Source: Larkinella knui
Lineage (GTDB): Bacteria > Bacteroidota > Bacteroidia > Cytophagales > Spirosomataceae
Length of the DNA stretch: 64,000 bases
Direction: 5' to 3'
Assembly: GCF_003858645.1 (NCBI RefSeq)
Contig: NZ_RQJP01000002.1
Location: 496,001 to 560,000 of the forward strand
Below are positions 17,694 through 27,309 of the stretch, piece after piece (the first letter of the stretch is position 1; each line of letters begins with the position of its first letter). Position numbers and translations under genes: made by a program. Under the pieces are notes generated by a model, which saw only the letters and a program-made list of their open reading frames with translations, had not been told where the DNA came from and did no database searches.

Positions 17694-18995
17694 TCAGCGT
17701 GTCAGACGGTATAGCAGCAAAGCCGCCCGTTGAATCAGGAAAGGATACTGTTTCAGATTAATGTCTTCTTCGATGCTGTGCGCCCCTTTTCCCGAAGCGC
17801 CGAGCCCGTCTAAACAGGGCAGAAACTCCGCCACATACGAAATGTCGCCCGCGCCCCGCGACCCCGGATCACCCGCTTTCACCGGTCCAAGCCCCATATC
17901 CCGGCTGATCTGATCCACTACTTTTCGCAGGTTTTCGTTCTTTTCGGAAGGCTCCATTGCCGGAATTCCGTCCTGAAATGCAATGGTGGCTTTGGTCAGT
18001 GGCAGGCTTTTTTCCACGATTTCGCGCATCCGCGTTCGGGCACTTTCTTTCTGCTTTTCCGAGATAAACCGCAGATCGCCTTTCACCAGCGCCGAGGGTG
18101 CGACGATGTTGGTTTTACCGGTGGTTTCGCCTTTGGCGGTTTTGTTGTCGTAGTGCACATCGGAACCGCCAAGGATCAGGCCGGGATTGAACGTCAGGTA
18201 TTGTTCCTGACCCAAGGTCCGCCGAAATTCATTCAGAATCCGGGCGGTTTCAAAAATGGCCCCGTAACCGAGATCACTAAAAATCCGGGACGAATGGCCC
18301 GTTCGGGCCGCTACGGTAAGCGTCCAGCTACTCGACCCCCGCCTTCCGGTGGTCACCTGGTTCAGTCCCTGAGCCCCTTCAAAAGCCAGGGCGATATCAC
18401 ATTTTTTGGCCCGTTCGATGAAATCCCGGCGGCTTTCGGGGCCGCCACTGCTTTCTTCGTCGCCGGTAAAATAAGCGGTAATGGACACGTCATCCAGCAA
18501 ACCGTGCGCCTGCAAGGCTTTCAAAGCGGCCAGAATGAGCACATTACCGCCTTTGATATCGTTCGATCCCTGGCCCGTAGCCGTCGAATCGTTCACACGG
18601 GTAAACGGGTCAAACGGAAGGCTCTTTTCAAAAACCGTATCCAGATGGCCGATCAGAAACAGCTTTTTGCCGCGTTTTCCCTGGCGGGTTGCCACCAGAT
18701 GTCCGGCCCGGTTGAGTGAATCCGGGAGGGTTATCCACTCGGTTTTAAAACCCAGTTTATCAAATTCAGCGGCCAGCAGGTTACCGTTTTCCCGGACCCC
18801 CGCCAGATTGAGCGTTCCGCTGTTGATGTTGACGAGTTTTTCCAGAAACGTTTCGGTTTCCGGTTGAAGTTGTCGAACCGTTGACAGTACTTTTTTTTCG
18901 ATCGGGGCCAGCGACTGACCGTAGGCATACGGTGTAAATACCGCCAGGAGGAAGGCAAAAAGGAAAGGGTTAGGCATAGCGGGATGAATCATCAA
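17694..18995 (-). CDS. M20-family metallopeptidase (carboxypeptidase G2-like), exported
   Basis: 433 residues with a signal peptide (FLLAVFTPYAYGQ). M20 metal ligands are visible: H in LIGHLDTVF, D in GQGSNDIKGGN, the catalytic/bridging E pair in TGDEESSGGPE, and a late His in GKGAHSIEEDI. The dimerisation domain contains RTGHSSRIFSDLGYGAIFE. Glutamate-carboxypeptidase-like members remove C-terminal amino acids from small peptides or folates. An alternative start at MPNPF (18977) would shorten the signal by six residues. It lies 31 bp downstream of the flavoprotein stop on the other side of the desaturase and is probably transcribed alone. Confidence 0.92.
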   Translation of the reverse strand: MMIHPAMPNPFLFAFLLAVFTPYAYGQSLAPIEKKVLSTVRQLQPETETFLEKLVNINSGTLNLAGVRENGNLLAAEFDKLGFKTEWITLPDSLNRAGHLVATRQGKRGKKLFLIGHLDTVFEKSLPFDPFTRVNDSTATGQGSNDIKGGNVLILAALKALQAHGLLDDVSITAYFTGDEESSGGPESRRDFIERAKKCDIALAFEGAQGLNQVTTGRRGSSSWTLTVAARTGHSSRIFSDLGYGAIFETARILNEFRRTLGQEQYLTFNPGLILGGSDVHYDNKTAKGETTGKTNIVAPSALVKGDLRFISEKQKESARTRMREIVEKSLPLTKATIAFQDGIPAMEPSEKNENLRKVVDQISRDMGLGPVKAGDPGSRGAGDISYVAEFLPCLDGLGASGKGAHSIEEDINLKQYPFLIQRAALLLYRLTR

Positions 18996-19092
18996 ATCAT
19001 TTTCAAAGTAAGAAGCTTTGGTATGAAAAACTTCTTTTTTGGAAAAGATCTGACAAAAAACTGCTTGGTTCCCGACGAGAATGGTTTCCTTT

Positions 19093-20235
19093 TTATTGTG
19101 AACTGCCTACCGGCTGGCGCGTACGAGTAACCCGCTGGTTCGCAACCGATTGCCCGGCTTGCCGTCCCAGTTTTTTCAGCATCGTAACGTGAGAGCCCAG
19201 CGCATCGATCAACGATTTTTTCTGGTAATACGGAAGTCCGAATTCTTTGGAGGTAGCCCGAACGATGGGCGCAATGGCGGGATAATGAACGTGGCTGATC
19301 GACGGAAACAAATGGTGTTCGATCTGATAATTCAAACCGCCGACGCACCAGGACAATACCGGGTGAACCGAAAAATTAGCCGTACTTTCCAGTTGGTGAA
19401 TGGCCCAGGCATTTTCGATATTTCCCTGGTCGTTCCGAACCGGAGAATGGACTTCTTCGATGATGTGGGCCAGCTGAAAAATGACGCTCAAGACGAATCC
19501 CGCAACAAAATTCATCAACAGAAAACCAAGCGCCCACTGCCCGAAGGTTATATCAGTCAGCAGGAACGGCAACACCCCGACAAAGAACACATACAGCAAT
19601 TTACTCAGGACCAAAATACCGATTTCGTACGTTGCGAAGGGCTTGGTCAACTTACTTTTGGCCTTCCGGTTGAACTCACCGACCTGTCTGAAATCCTTCA
19701 CCAGAAACGAGAACGTCATCAGTCCATACAGTATAAAGGCGTACCAGTGCTGATACCGGTGCATCTTTTGCAGCCGTTGCTGGTCGCAAAGCCGCAGAAA
19801 TGGTTTGCCGGTAATGTCGCTGTCCAACTGGTCGATGTTGGTGTAGGTATGGTGGAGGGTGTTGTGCTGAACTTTCCAGTTGTAGACATTGCCGCCCAGT
19901 AAATACAGGCTGCCGCTGAACAGATTGTTGACCCAGGAGGAGGTTGAAAACGAGCCGTGGTTGGCGTCGTGCATCACCGACATACCCACGCCGGCAATAC
20001 CGATTCCCATCACCCCCGCCATCACCAGCATGGCCCAGGCCGGAAATAAATTGGTCAGAATCAATCCATACGGAACCAGATACAGGCTCAGCATAAAGAT
20101 GGCCTTGCCAACCATCGGCGAGCCCCCGGATTTGCTAATTTCGTTTTCCTGAAAGTACTGCTCAATTCTTGTGCGGAGTACCGGAAAAAAAGTAGACTTG
20201 TCTTTGTTTAGAAACTTTACGTTTGTAGTCGTCAT
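19093..20235 (-). CDS. Membrane fatty acid desaturase (acyl-lipid/linoleoyl-CoA desaturase type)
   Basis: 380 residues with four or more transmembrane helices and the three histidine boxes of the family: HDANHGS (about 89-95), HNTLHHTYTN (about 124-133) and QIEHHLFP (about 305-312). The QxxHH third box is typical of front-end (delta-5/delta-6-type) desaturases; the N-terminal cytochrome b5 domain of eukaryotic members is absent. It would insert a cis double bond in membrane lipid acyl chains using ferredoxin or cytochrome electrons. The 517-bp upstream gap probably holds its promoter. Confidence 0.93.
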   Translation of the reverse strand: MTTTNVKFLNKDKSTFFPVLRTRIEQYFQENEISKSGGSPMVGKAIFMLSLYLVPYGLILTNLFPAWAMLVMAGVMGIGIAGVGMSVMHDANHGSFSTSSWVNNLFSGSLYLLGGNVYNWKVQHNTLHHTYTNIDQLDSDITGKPFLRLCDQQRLQKMHRYQHWYAFILYGLMTFSFLVKDFRQVGEFNRKAKSKLTKPFATYEIGILVLSKLLYVFFVGVLPFLLTDITFGQWALGFLLMNFVAGFVLSVIFQLAHIIEEVHSPVRNDQGNIENAWAIHQLESTANFSVHPVLSWCVGGLNYQIEHHLFPSISHVHYPAIAPIVRATSKEFGLPYYQKKSLIDALGSHVTMLKKLGRQAGQSVANQRVTRTRQPVGSSQ

Positions 20236-20752
20236 AGTTCACTTTCTGGGTTACTAAATACCTGTCAACCGATGATTTTCTGACGACTGTAACGTACCCT
20301 TGATTCTAAATTGTGCTTACTTGTACAATGTATAACCTATAACGTTGAAAACCGTATTTTATACTGTGTCTATTAAATATATATATTAATAGATCTTGGA
20401 AAAGTAGAACAGCAGGGGTATAAATAGGACGGTATCCCGCCAAATACCGTCAAACGGGCGTATTAATTTTCTGTTATTTCTCGACAAGGGCTCTTTCCGG
20501 GGGCCTCAACAATCGGCAGGGTTCGTTCGCTTTGGCCTTGCATTCCCGGCTTTCCGGCTCTCGATTTAAAATACCGGCAACATGAAGATTAGTAAAATCG
20601 CTCATTATTCGGGTAAAAAGAATGTCATCTTAAACTATTTGCTTAACCTTTGTAATCGGTATCGAATGCAACTTGTGAATAACCGCTTTGCGACGAAAGT
20701 GCGGCTTCCCGTTGCCGTGTTCTGGGGATGAAAAGATTGACCACTGAGAAAA
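20236..20752. other. 517-bp divergent intergenic region (desaturase / dehydrogenase)
   Basis: AT-rich gap between divergent genes, presumably holding both promoters. An AT palindrome with arms CTATTAA (20370-20376) and TTAATAG (20386-20392) is the only clear symmetry. A 49-codon frame at 20582-20731 has no recognisable product and I do not call it a gene. No RNA gene or transposon end was seen. Confidence 0.5.
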
Positions 20753-21766
20753 ATGGAAACATTAGTATGCACTACGCCCGGCCAGTTTGAATACCGGTCC
20801 GGCCAAAAACCGGAGCTGACTTCGGATCACGCCATTCTAAAGATTAAACGAATCGGCATTTGCGGAACCGATCTGCACGCTTTTGAAGGCACCCAGCCCT
20901 TTTTTGAATACCCCCGCATTCTGGGTCATGAACTGGCAGGCGAGCTGGTCGATTTCGACAATGCGCCCGGTTTTTCAAAAGGCGAACAGCTTACATTCAT
21001 GCCGTATTTCTACTGCGGAAAATGTGTGGCCTGCCGGATGGGCAAGACCAATTGCTGCGCTCAGCTGCGGGTTTCGGGCGTTCATATGGATGGAGGCATG
21101 GTCGAATACCTGCGGGTTCCGTCCTACTCGCTGATTCACGGCGACGGCTTGAGCCTGGACGAACTGGCCCTGGCCGAACCGCTTTCCATTGGAGCCCACG
21201 GGATTCGGCGGGCGGAGGTTCAACCCGGCGAATTTGTGCTGGTGGTGGGTGCCGGTCCCATTGGTCTGGGCGTGATGGAATTTGCCCGTATTGCCGGCGG
21301 AAACGTCATTGCGATGGATGTTAACGAATCCCGGCTGGCCTTTTGCCGCGCGAAATTACGCGTGCCGTACACGATCAATGCGCGTTCGACCGACGTAGCG
21401 GAACAGCTCCGCGCCATCACCAATGGCGACATGCCGACGGTCATTATCGACGCAACCGGTAATCAGACCGCCATCAACAACGCTTTTCAGTATATGGCCC
21501 ACGGAGGACGGTATGTGCTGGTGGGTTTACAGCGTGGGGAGGTTTCGTTGAGTCATCCGGAATTTCACAAGCGCGAAGCCACCCTGATGAGCAGCCGAAA
21601 CGCTACCCGGCCGGATTTTGAACACGTGCTGAACAGTCTGAAAAAAGGATTGATCGATCCGGTTACGTACATTACGCACCGCGTGCAATTTGGTCAGGTG
21701 AAAGACCATTTTGCCAGTTGGCTCAACCCCGCCAACGGCGTCATTAAAGCGATGGTTGAGCTATAA
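20753..21766 (+). CDS. Zinc-dependent medium-chain dehydrogenase, L-galactonate 5-dehydrogenase-like
   Basis: 337 residues. Catalytic zinc ligands are C37 in GICGTDLHAFEG and H59/E60 in ILGHELAGE; the structural zinc loop is CGKCVACRMGKTNCC; the nucleotide-binding turn is GAGPIGLGV. Several blocks closely recall the E. coli LgoD/YjjN sequence from memory (GTDLHAFEGTQPFFEYPR, GHGGRYVLVGL-type region, FHKREATLMSSRNAT). LgoD oxidises L-galactonate to D-tagaturonate. The gene stands alone, so the sugar acid is not confirmed by context; another polyol or sugar acid is possible. Confidence 0.85.
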   Translation: METLVCTTPGQFEYRSGQKPELTSDHAILKIKRIGICGTDLHAFEGTQPFFEYPRILGHELAGELVDFDNAPGFSKGEQLTFMPYFYCGKCVACRMGKTNCCAQLRVSGVHMDGGMVEYLRVPSYSLIHGDGLSLDELALAEPLSIGAHGIRRAEVQPGEFVLVVGAGPIGLGVMEFARIAGGNVIAMDVNESRLAFCRAKLRVPYTINARSTDVAEQLRAITNGDMPTVIIDATGNQTAINNAFQYMAHGGRYVLVGLQRGEVSLSHPEFHKREATLMSSRNATRPDFEHVLNSLKKGLIDPVTYITHRVQFGQVKDHFASWLNPANGVIKAMVEL

Positions 21767-21785
21767 CCGGTCCTGCCGGTTTTTT
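21765..21785 (+). terminator. Short intrinsic terminator overlapping the stop codon
   Basis: AACCGG (21765-21770) pairs with CCGGTT (21776-21781) around a 5-nt loop and runs into TTTTTT (21780-21785). The stem begins inside the TAA stop of the dehydrogenase gene. Confidence 0.7.
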
Positions 21786-21921
21786 CAGCGACTGCCAGCT
21801 ATTTCCGTTTGTCACCACTTGTTCAGCAAGAGTGGCCTGTTATTTATTCAGACTCACCTTTCAGCACCCGACTTCCCTACTTTTACGGCGTTAATCAGCA
21901 CACCATTTACCTGTGAACGCC

Positions 21922-24168
21922 ATGAAGAAATTTACCTTTGCCATTTTAGTACTCGCTTGCTGCCTTAGTTTGTGCCCGGTTCGGGCACAACCGCTTTCCC
22001 TGAAAAGCTTTTCCGGCGGAATAACCGAAATCGTCAACCTGAACGGCACGCTAATCTTTAGTGCCAGCGACGGCAGCAGTGGCCTGGAGCTTTGGAAAAG
22101 CGACGGCACCGCCGGTGGTACGGTTTTGCTGAAAGACATCAACCCCGGCGCGGCCAGTTCCTCCCCGGCCCGCCTGACGGTGGTTAACAATACTGTATTT
22201 TTTGCGGCCAACAACGGCACCACCGGCGTTGAACTCTGGAAAACCGATGGAACAGCCGCCGGTACGGTTTTGGTGAAAGACATTCGGCCCGGCGGTTACG
22301 ACTCCATGCCGGTCTGGATGACCCCTGTCAACGGCACACTCTTTTTCCGGGCCGACAACGGCACCCACGGTACCGAACTCTGGAAAAGCAACGGGACCGA
22401 AGCCGGAACGGTAATGGTGAGAGATATCAACTACGGTTCGGCCAACGGCGATCCGCAACACCTCACCAACGTCAATGGTACCCTGTTTTTCAAAGCCACC
22501 AGCAGCAGCTTCGGCAACGAACTCTGGAAAACCGACGGAACCGCCCTCGGAACCGTGCAGGTCAAAGACATCAATGTGGGGGCCAATGGGTCAAATATGA
22601 ACTACCTGACCAACGTCAACGGCATGTTGTATTTTACGGCAACCCTGACCGCCACCGGGAGCGAACCCTGGAAAAGCGACGGTACGGAAGCCGGAACCGT
22701 TATGATCAAAGATGTGAACCCCGGCTGGCCCTCCTCCGAGCCCTCCTTTTATACCTACCTGAACGGTACGGTTTGCTTCAAAGCTTCGGAGTATACCTAC
22801 GGCACCGAACTCTGGAAAACAAATGGCACCTCCTATGGGACGTCACTCCTGAAAGACGTCCTTCCCGGACCGCCGGGGGAAGCCAACGGTGTACCCGGTT
22901 TTATGACGGTCATCAACAACCAGATTTTCTTTACCGCCAACACCGCCGGCATGGGCCGGGAACTCTGGAAAACCGACAACACCACCGCCGGAACGGTTCT
23001 GATCAGAGATATTAACCCCGGTCAGGAGTCTTCGGATGCGACAAATTTCACGGACATGGGGGGCGTTCTGTACATGACTGCCAAATCCGCAGCCACTGGC
23101 AATGAACTTTGGAAAAGCAACGGGACCGAAGCCGGCACCGTACTGGTTGCCGACGTCAACCCCGGTGCCGCCGACTCTGCGCCCTACGAGCTGACCCCGG
23201 TGAACGGTGTGCTATATTTTGCGGCCACGGGCTCCAACAACACCAAACAATTGTTCCGGCTGAACCCTTGTGTTAGCCCACCCGCCCCAAATCTGGCGTC
23301 GAACGGGCAAACGCAGGTCACGGTTACTCAAAATGCACCCGCCGTTGTGCTGACGGTTTCCAACTGCTCGGGTACGCTGACCTGGACCGGCCCTGGCAAT
23401 GCCTCCGGAACGGGCAACATTACGGTTCCGACGTCTGTGACCGGCACCTTTGTCTATTCGGCGACCTGCAACGTCGGGGGCTGCATCAGTCCGGCGTCAA
23501 GTGCCACGGTCATCGTTCAACCTGCTGTCAACAACCCTGATCCGGGCAACCCCGGGCCGGTAACGGGCGATTTTGAAGGGTATCTCGACAAGGTGGAATG
23601 CAGCAGCATTCGCGGTTGGGTGTGGGATAAAAGCAAGCCCAATACCACCGTCAAGGTCGAATTTTTTGCCAACGGCATTTCCATCGGCACCATCGACGCC
23701 AACATTTTCCGGCAGGATCTCAAGGATGCGGGCAAAGGGAACGGGATCCATGCGTATAGCTTTCCGACCCCCCAAAGCCTGAAAAATAACCAGACGTATT
23801 CCATCAGTGCCAAAGTTTACAACAGCAATTACACGCTGAAGTGGGGTCCAAAAAATCTAACCTGCCCCAACGGAAGCCGGGTGGCGTCTGAATCGGCGGA
23901 AACCCAAAAACCGCTCGATGTGATCGTATTGGGCAATCCCATTCAGGGCGAGGAGGTTTCGATCGAGATACGGGGGGCTGAAGGGGAACCGTTGCGCCTG
24001 TTGTTGACTGACATTCAGGGTCGACTGGTGGCTGAACGCCAGGTTGAACAGGCTGCTGCCGTGGAACGCCAGCGGTTTTCGTTAACCAATACTGCGCCGG
24101 GCGTCCTGCTCCTCCGGGTTGCCAGCCTGCATCAGGCCCAAACAATTAAAGTATTGAAAGCGAATTAA
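21922..24168 (+). CDS. ELWxxDGT-repeat secreted protein with possible T9SS-type C-terminal domain
   Basis: 748 residues from ATG 21922 (an in-frame GTG nine bases earlier would spoil the signal peptide). After a signal peptide ending PVRAQ come eight ELWxxDGT-type repeats of about 48 residues, then an Ig-like segment with paired cysteines (SNCSGTLTWTGPG, ATCNVGGC), a domain containing SIRGWVWDKSKPNTTV, and an 85-residue beta-rich end (NPIQGEEVSIEIRGAEGEP ... LLLRVASLHQAQTIKVLKAN) of the type A sorting-domain style. The role of ELWxxDGT proteins is unknown; a surface or secreted binding protein is likely. Confidence 0.88.
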   Translation: MKKFTFAILVLACCLSLCPVRAQPLSLKSFSGGITEIVNLNGTLIFSASDGSSGLELWKSDGTAGGTVLLKDINPGAASSSPARLTVVNNTVFFAANNGTTGVELWKTDGTAAGTVLVKDIRPGGYDSMPVWMTPVNGTLFFRADNGTHGTELWKSNGTEAGTVMVRDINYGSANGDPQHLTNVNGTLFFKATSSSFGNELWKTDGTALGTVQVKDINVGANGSNMNYLTNVNGMLYFTATLTATGSEPWKSDGTEAGTVMIKDVNPGWPSSEPSFYTYLNGTVCFKASEYTYGTELWKTNGTSYGTSLLKDVLPGPPGEANGVPGFMTVINNQIFFTANTAGMGRELWKTDNTTAGTVLIRDINPGQESSDATNFTDMGGVLYMTAKSAATGNELWKSNGTEAGTVLVADVNPGAADSAPYELTPVNGVLYFAATGSNNTKQLFRLNPCVSPPAPNLASNGQTQVTVTQNAPAVVLTVSNCSGTLTWTGPGNASGTGNITVPTSVTGTFVYSATCNVGGCISPASSATVIVQPAVNNPDPGNPGPVTGDFEGYLDKVECSSIRGWVWDKSKPNTTVKVEFFANGISIGTIDANIFRQDLKDAGKGNGIHAYSFPTPQSLKNNQTYSISAKVYNSNYTLKWGPKNLTCPNGSRVASESAETQKPLDVIVLGNPIQGEEVSIEIRGAEGEPLRLLLTDIQGRLVAERQVEQAAAVERQRFSLTNTAPGVLLLRVASLHQAQTIKVLKAN
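22045..23205 (+). repeat. Eight coding tandem repeats (ELWxxDGT type, about 144 bp each)
   Basis: Each unit has the pattern G-x-L-F-F-x-A ... ELWK(S/T)(D/N)GT ... AGTVLVKDINPG. The fifth has EPWKSDGT, the sixth has an insertion (PGPPGEANGV), and the seventh reads ELWKTDNT. A partial ninth unit ends KQLFRLNPC. DNA identity between units is well below protein identity, so the array is old. Confidence 0.85.
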
Positions 24169-24190
24169 TTGACTACCCCAGATAAACCGA

Positions 24191-24226
24191 ACGGTGGCTT
24201 CTACGACTGAAGGTAGAGGCCACCGT
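24191..24226. terminator. Bidirectional terminator between convergent genes
   Basis: ACGGTGGCTTCTAC (24191-24204) pairs with GTAGAGGCCACCGT (24213-24226) with a single wobble pair and an 8-nt loop. GATAAA (24181) and TTTATC (24226) extend the stem past a small bulge. It serves the ELWxxDGT gene and the GH9 gene. Confidence 0.85.
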
Positions 24227-24244
24227 TTATCATAAAACCCGGTT

Positions 24245-26023
24245 TCACTGAGCCGCTTGCAACGCTTCCAGCGCCCCGGCCAGATACACCAGCGGGGCGT
24301 TCCAGTTGATGGCAATTTCGTTGGAAGCATACGAACAGGACGCATCGAGAAACATTTCATCCGCCGACGTCGCCGTGTAGCCTTCACACTTATCCTGTTT
24401 GGGCGCATTGCCGTTGGGTCCGCCTGATAACAAACCGGGCACGGGTGCTTCAATACCGTCGGCAACGGAAGGCCGGTGGTGCGGATTCATCACCGGCTTG
24501 TCGCCAAAACCGGTGACAAAGCAAAAACCAGTGGCGTTGCGGCCCAGTAGATAATCGAAATTGGTAAGCGCCTTGTGCAGGTATTTTTTATCGTTCGTCA
24601 AGCGATACGCCTGAATGAGTGCAATTCCCTGATTAGCCGCCACGGCACTGCTGCCCCAGATATAATCCCGCGCCGATTGGCCCATCACGGTTTGGTACGC
24701 CTGTTTATCAACATTCTGAATCAATTCATCAGCAAAACCGGTCAGCTGTTTTTTCAGTTTCGGAAAGTCTTTTTGGCCCCGTGGCGTCAGGCTTTTTTCG
24801 AACCGGGCGAGAGTATAGTAGCCCAGCAACCGAACCTGCGCCCAGGACGGAAGCGGCATTTTATCATCCGGAAACAAGTTTACTGCCGTATAATAGGCAT
24901 CGTTCCTGGTGGTTACGTACAATTCAGCCGCGGCCCAGATCCACTCGTCGCTGGCATCGCGGTCGCCGTATTCGCCGGTGACGACATCCGGATCCATTTT
25001 TTCATTCAGCTCATTTTGCCGATACAACTGATCCGGGTTTTTCTGCGCCCATTCCCACGCCCGAACGGCCGCCGTCACGCAGGAATCCGACAAACCCGGC
25101 AAGTCCCGGCTGAACGACTTGAAAACCCGCCCGGCCTGCGCCATCACAGCCGCAAAATCAAGGGCCGCCGTGACACTTTTCTGAACGACATACCGCTCCT
25201 TGTTCGCTTTATCCGGCATCACCATCCCGTCGAACCGGGCGTTGGTCAGTTTGTGATACACCCCGCCGTCGGCCGGGTCCTGCATGGTGAGCATCCAGCG
25301 CAGATTCCAGAGCGATTCGTCCAGAACGTCCGGGATTTTATTACCGCTTTCGGGAATATTGGTTTTAAATGCCTGGCAAAATTGCGGGAAGTCTTCGTAC
25401 AACGACAGCAGCGTTCCCGTCGTGATGCCTGAATTGACGATGTATTTGTTGTAGTCTCCGGCATCGTACCAGCCCCCCGGCGACGACAAAACCGTACCTG
25501 CCGGACGACTGTCCGAAACGGCCGACGGGTGCACCAGCACGTGCGTATCTTCCTTTATATGGCCCGCCGGACGACTCCATGCCCCGGCGTATTTGGCGGG
25601 CAAATCCACCGAAACGCGCTGATAATAAAACCCTTTCAGCGAACCGATCGCCACGGCGCGGTGGACATTTGTTTTGATTTCGAAAGGATAGGAATGCCCC
25701 AAACCGGGAATGACGACTACAAATGTTCCGGCGGTTTTCAGGGCCGAGAAATCGGCGGTCCGGGCGGTTTTGCCGGAAATCGCGTTCGGGCGGGCCTCAC
25801 TGAGGGTTCCCTTAAAAACGGTTTTCTTTAAATCGGGCGTCGTTATCCGGAATTCGCCGGATGCGTCGCCGATCACGATGGCGATTTTGGCGGCATTGGG
25901 ATAAAAGCCGATCTGGTTCAGGCGGATGTAGGTAGAAAGTGACTGGGCCTGGGTAAAAACAGGGTGCAGGGCCAGCGCAAAAACGAGCAAAATAAGCGTT
26001 CGGGCACGTGTAAAGAATCGCAT
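24245..26023 (-). CDS. Secreted GH9 endoglucanase/cellulase
   Basis: 592 residues. A signal peptide (ends VFTQAQ) leads to an Ig-like CelD_N domain (about 30-115, YIRLNQIGFYPNAAKIAIV) and the GH9 (alpha/alpha)6 catalytic domain. Catalytic and signature residues are visible: the GGWYDAGDYNKYI aspartates, NPHHRPS, and the acid glutamate in YASNEIAINWNAPLVYL near the C-terminus. It hydrolyses beta-1,4-glucan (cellulose, mixed-linkage glucan or xyloglucan backbone). There is no carbohydrate-binding module or sorting domain, so it is probably periplasmic or cell-associated. The ECF sigma gene lies 100 bp upstream in the same orientation. Confidence 0.94.
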   Translation of the reverse strand: MRFFTRARTLILLVFALALHPVFTQAQSLSTYIRLNQIGFYPNAAKIAIVIGDASGEFRITTPDLKKTVFKGTLSEARPNAISGKTARTADFSALKTAGTFVVVIPGLGHSYPFEIKTNVHRAVAIGSLKGFYYQRVSVDLPAKYAGAWSRPAGHIKEDTHVLVHPSAVSDSRPAGTVLSSPGGWYDAGDYNKYIVNSGITTGTLLSLYEDFPQFCQAFKTNIPESGNKIPDVLDESLWNLRWMLTMQDPADGGVYHKLTNARFDGMVMPDKANKERYVVQKSVTAALDFAAVMAQAGRVFKSFSRDLPGLSDSCVTAAVRAWEWAQKNPDQLYRQNELNEKMDPDVVTGEYGDRDASDEWIWAAAELYVTTRNDAYYTAVNLFPDDKMPLPSWAQVRLLGYYTLARFEKSLTPRGQKDFPKLKKQLTGFADELIQNVDKQAYQTVMGQSARDYIWGSSAVAANQGIALIQAYRLTNDKKYLHKALTNFDYLLGRNATGFCFVTGFGDKPVMNPHHRPSVADGIEAPVPGLLSGGPNGNAPKQDKCEGYTATSADEMFLDASCSYASNEIAINWNAPLVYLAGALEALQAAQ

Positions 26024-26123
26024 TTGGCGTTAATTTTTCACCAAATTTACAACGATTTCACCCAGGGCGGGCTTTTCATTTACAATTCATTGCCGCCATT
26101 TTTAGTTGAGAAAGAAAACATCC

Positions 26124-26681
26124 TCACACCACCCCGACGTATTCTTTTAGATGAAACCGGAGCGTCCGCAGCGATTGGGTAATGTGGTACTCGACGGTGC
26201 GCTCGGGAATGCACAACGAGGCCGAAATCTGGCGAACGGACTGATTTTCCATCCGGTTCAGGCGAAATATTTGCCGGGTTTTGTCCGGCAGATGGGCAAT
26301 TCCCAGCTCGATGGCTTTGCTTAGATCCTCGTAAGCCAGAAAATCCTCCGTCTCACAATCGTAATCAGTTAGGCCGGTATTCTTGAAATTTTCGTATTTC
26401 TGCCGGATTAACAGCGCTTTAATATGGTTCAGTATTTTATACTTGACCGCACCGAATAAATACTTCTCCAATTCATCGATCTGGATGGTTTCCCGCCGTT
26501 CCCACAAATCAACGAAAAGGTCCTGAATCAGTTCTTCGGCGTTTTCCTGCGAATACAATTTCTTGCGGGCTACCCTGAAAAGCGGTTGCCAGTATTTCCG
26601 GTAAATAGCCTGAAAAGCCTCATCGTCCCCCGTTTGAAGGAGCTTTACCAATGCGGCATCGCTTAAAACCGTGTATTCCAT
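26124..26681 (-). CDS. ECF RNA polymerase sigma-70 factor (Bacteroides expansion family)
   Basis: 185 residues with complete region 2 (FQAIYRKYWQPLFRVARKKL and AEELIQDLFVDLWERRE, YLFGAVKYKILNHIKA) and region 4 (HLPDKTRQIFRLNRMENQSV, ISASLCIPERTVEYHITQSL). It is divergent from an N-terminal FecR fragment and a SusC/SusD pair, which is the usual neighbourhood for transenvelope regulation of glycan uptake; but no full-length FecR for it is present in the window except the one at 60732. It may also read into GH9 downstream. Confidence 0.92.
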   Translation of the reverse strand: MEYTVLSDAALVKLLQTGDDEAFQAIYRKYWQPLFRVARKKLYSQENAEELIQDLFVDLWERRETIQIDELEKYLFGAVKYKILNHIKALLIRQKYENFKNTGLTDYDCETEDFLAYEDLSKAIELGIAHLPDKTRQIFRLNRMENQSVRQISASLCIPERTVEYHITQSLRTLRFHLKEYVGVV

Positions 26682-27057
26682 AAAAGATAGCTATTGTGGG
26701 TCTGCCAGGTCTTTCTTGAGGAACCGCTTCCCAAAAAAGAATAAAATTATATTCTAAGATTCCCATTTTAGACCTACACGCTATCCTGTACTTACCTGTG
26801 TTTACGTACCCGCTGAGAAATCAGGCGGAAACGACTACTTGGTTTAATACTATTTTGCCCGCCCTTATCTCCGGTCAGACCGGGACCAACCACTCATTAA
26901 GTTATTACAAAAGAAAGATCTTTTAGGATTAGCATCCCATTTTATATAAATATTCAACTATTTAACAGTACGATTTGCGGTTATACCGCCCCAGATTGAC
27001 ATAGGTATAAAGCCCATTTCTTTCCCCGAACAGAGTTCACCGGATTTGTAATTGAGA
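26682..27057. other. 376-bp divergent regulatory gap
   Basis: Non-coding AT-rich region between the sigma gene (minus) and the FecR-like fragment (plus). It contains a small hairpin, CCGGT (26871-26875) with ACCGG (26879-26883), and a palindrome AAAGATCTTT (26914-26923). No clear -33/-7 Bacteroidota promoter was found by eye. Confidence 0.45.
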
Positions 27058-27309
27058 ATGCAAACGAATCGCCAGGGATTTCTAGAACTGCTTCAACGCT
27101 ACATCGATGGCACCTGCTCATTGGAGGAAAAACACATGATGGATTATTGGTATAGCTTATTAAACCGGGAACATGACGACAAAACCGGCACCGTACCCGA
27201 AAACCAGTTGGAGGACTTGCTCTGGACGAAAATTCAGCATCGGATCCAGCCTGAGAAAGAAATTGACAATCAGACGATCAACTTAAAATGGTGGCAGCAT
27301 GACGACTAA
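27058..27309 (+). CDS. FecR N-terminal-domain-only protein (truncated anti-sigma)
   Basis: 83 residues from ATG 27058 (an in-frame TTG six bases earlier is less likely). The sequence FLELLQRYIDGTCSLEEKHM followed by MDYWYSLLNRE and LEDLLWTKIQHRI matches the cytosolic sigma-binding start of Bacteroidota FecR anti-sigma factors. Full-length members are about 330-390 residues with a membrane helix, FecR domain and DUF4974; all of these are missing and no remnant is visible in the 210 bp before the SusC gene. It could be a soluble anti-sigma for the divergent ECF factor or a decayed gene. Confidence 0.6.
   Translation: MQTNRQGFLELLQRYIDGTCSLEEKHMMDYWYSLLNREHDDKTGTVPENQLEDLLWTKIQHRIQPEKEIDNQTINLKWWQHDD

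Noticed and set aside
20582-20731. 49-codon frame before the LgoD-like gene
   Set aside because: No recognisable product and it lies in the presumed promoter region.
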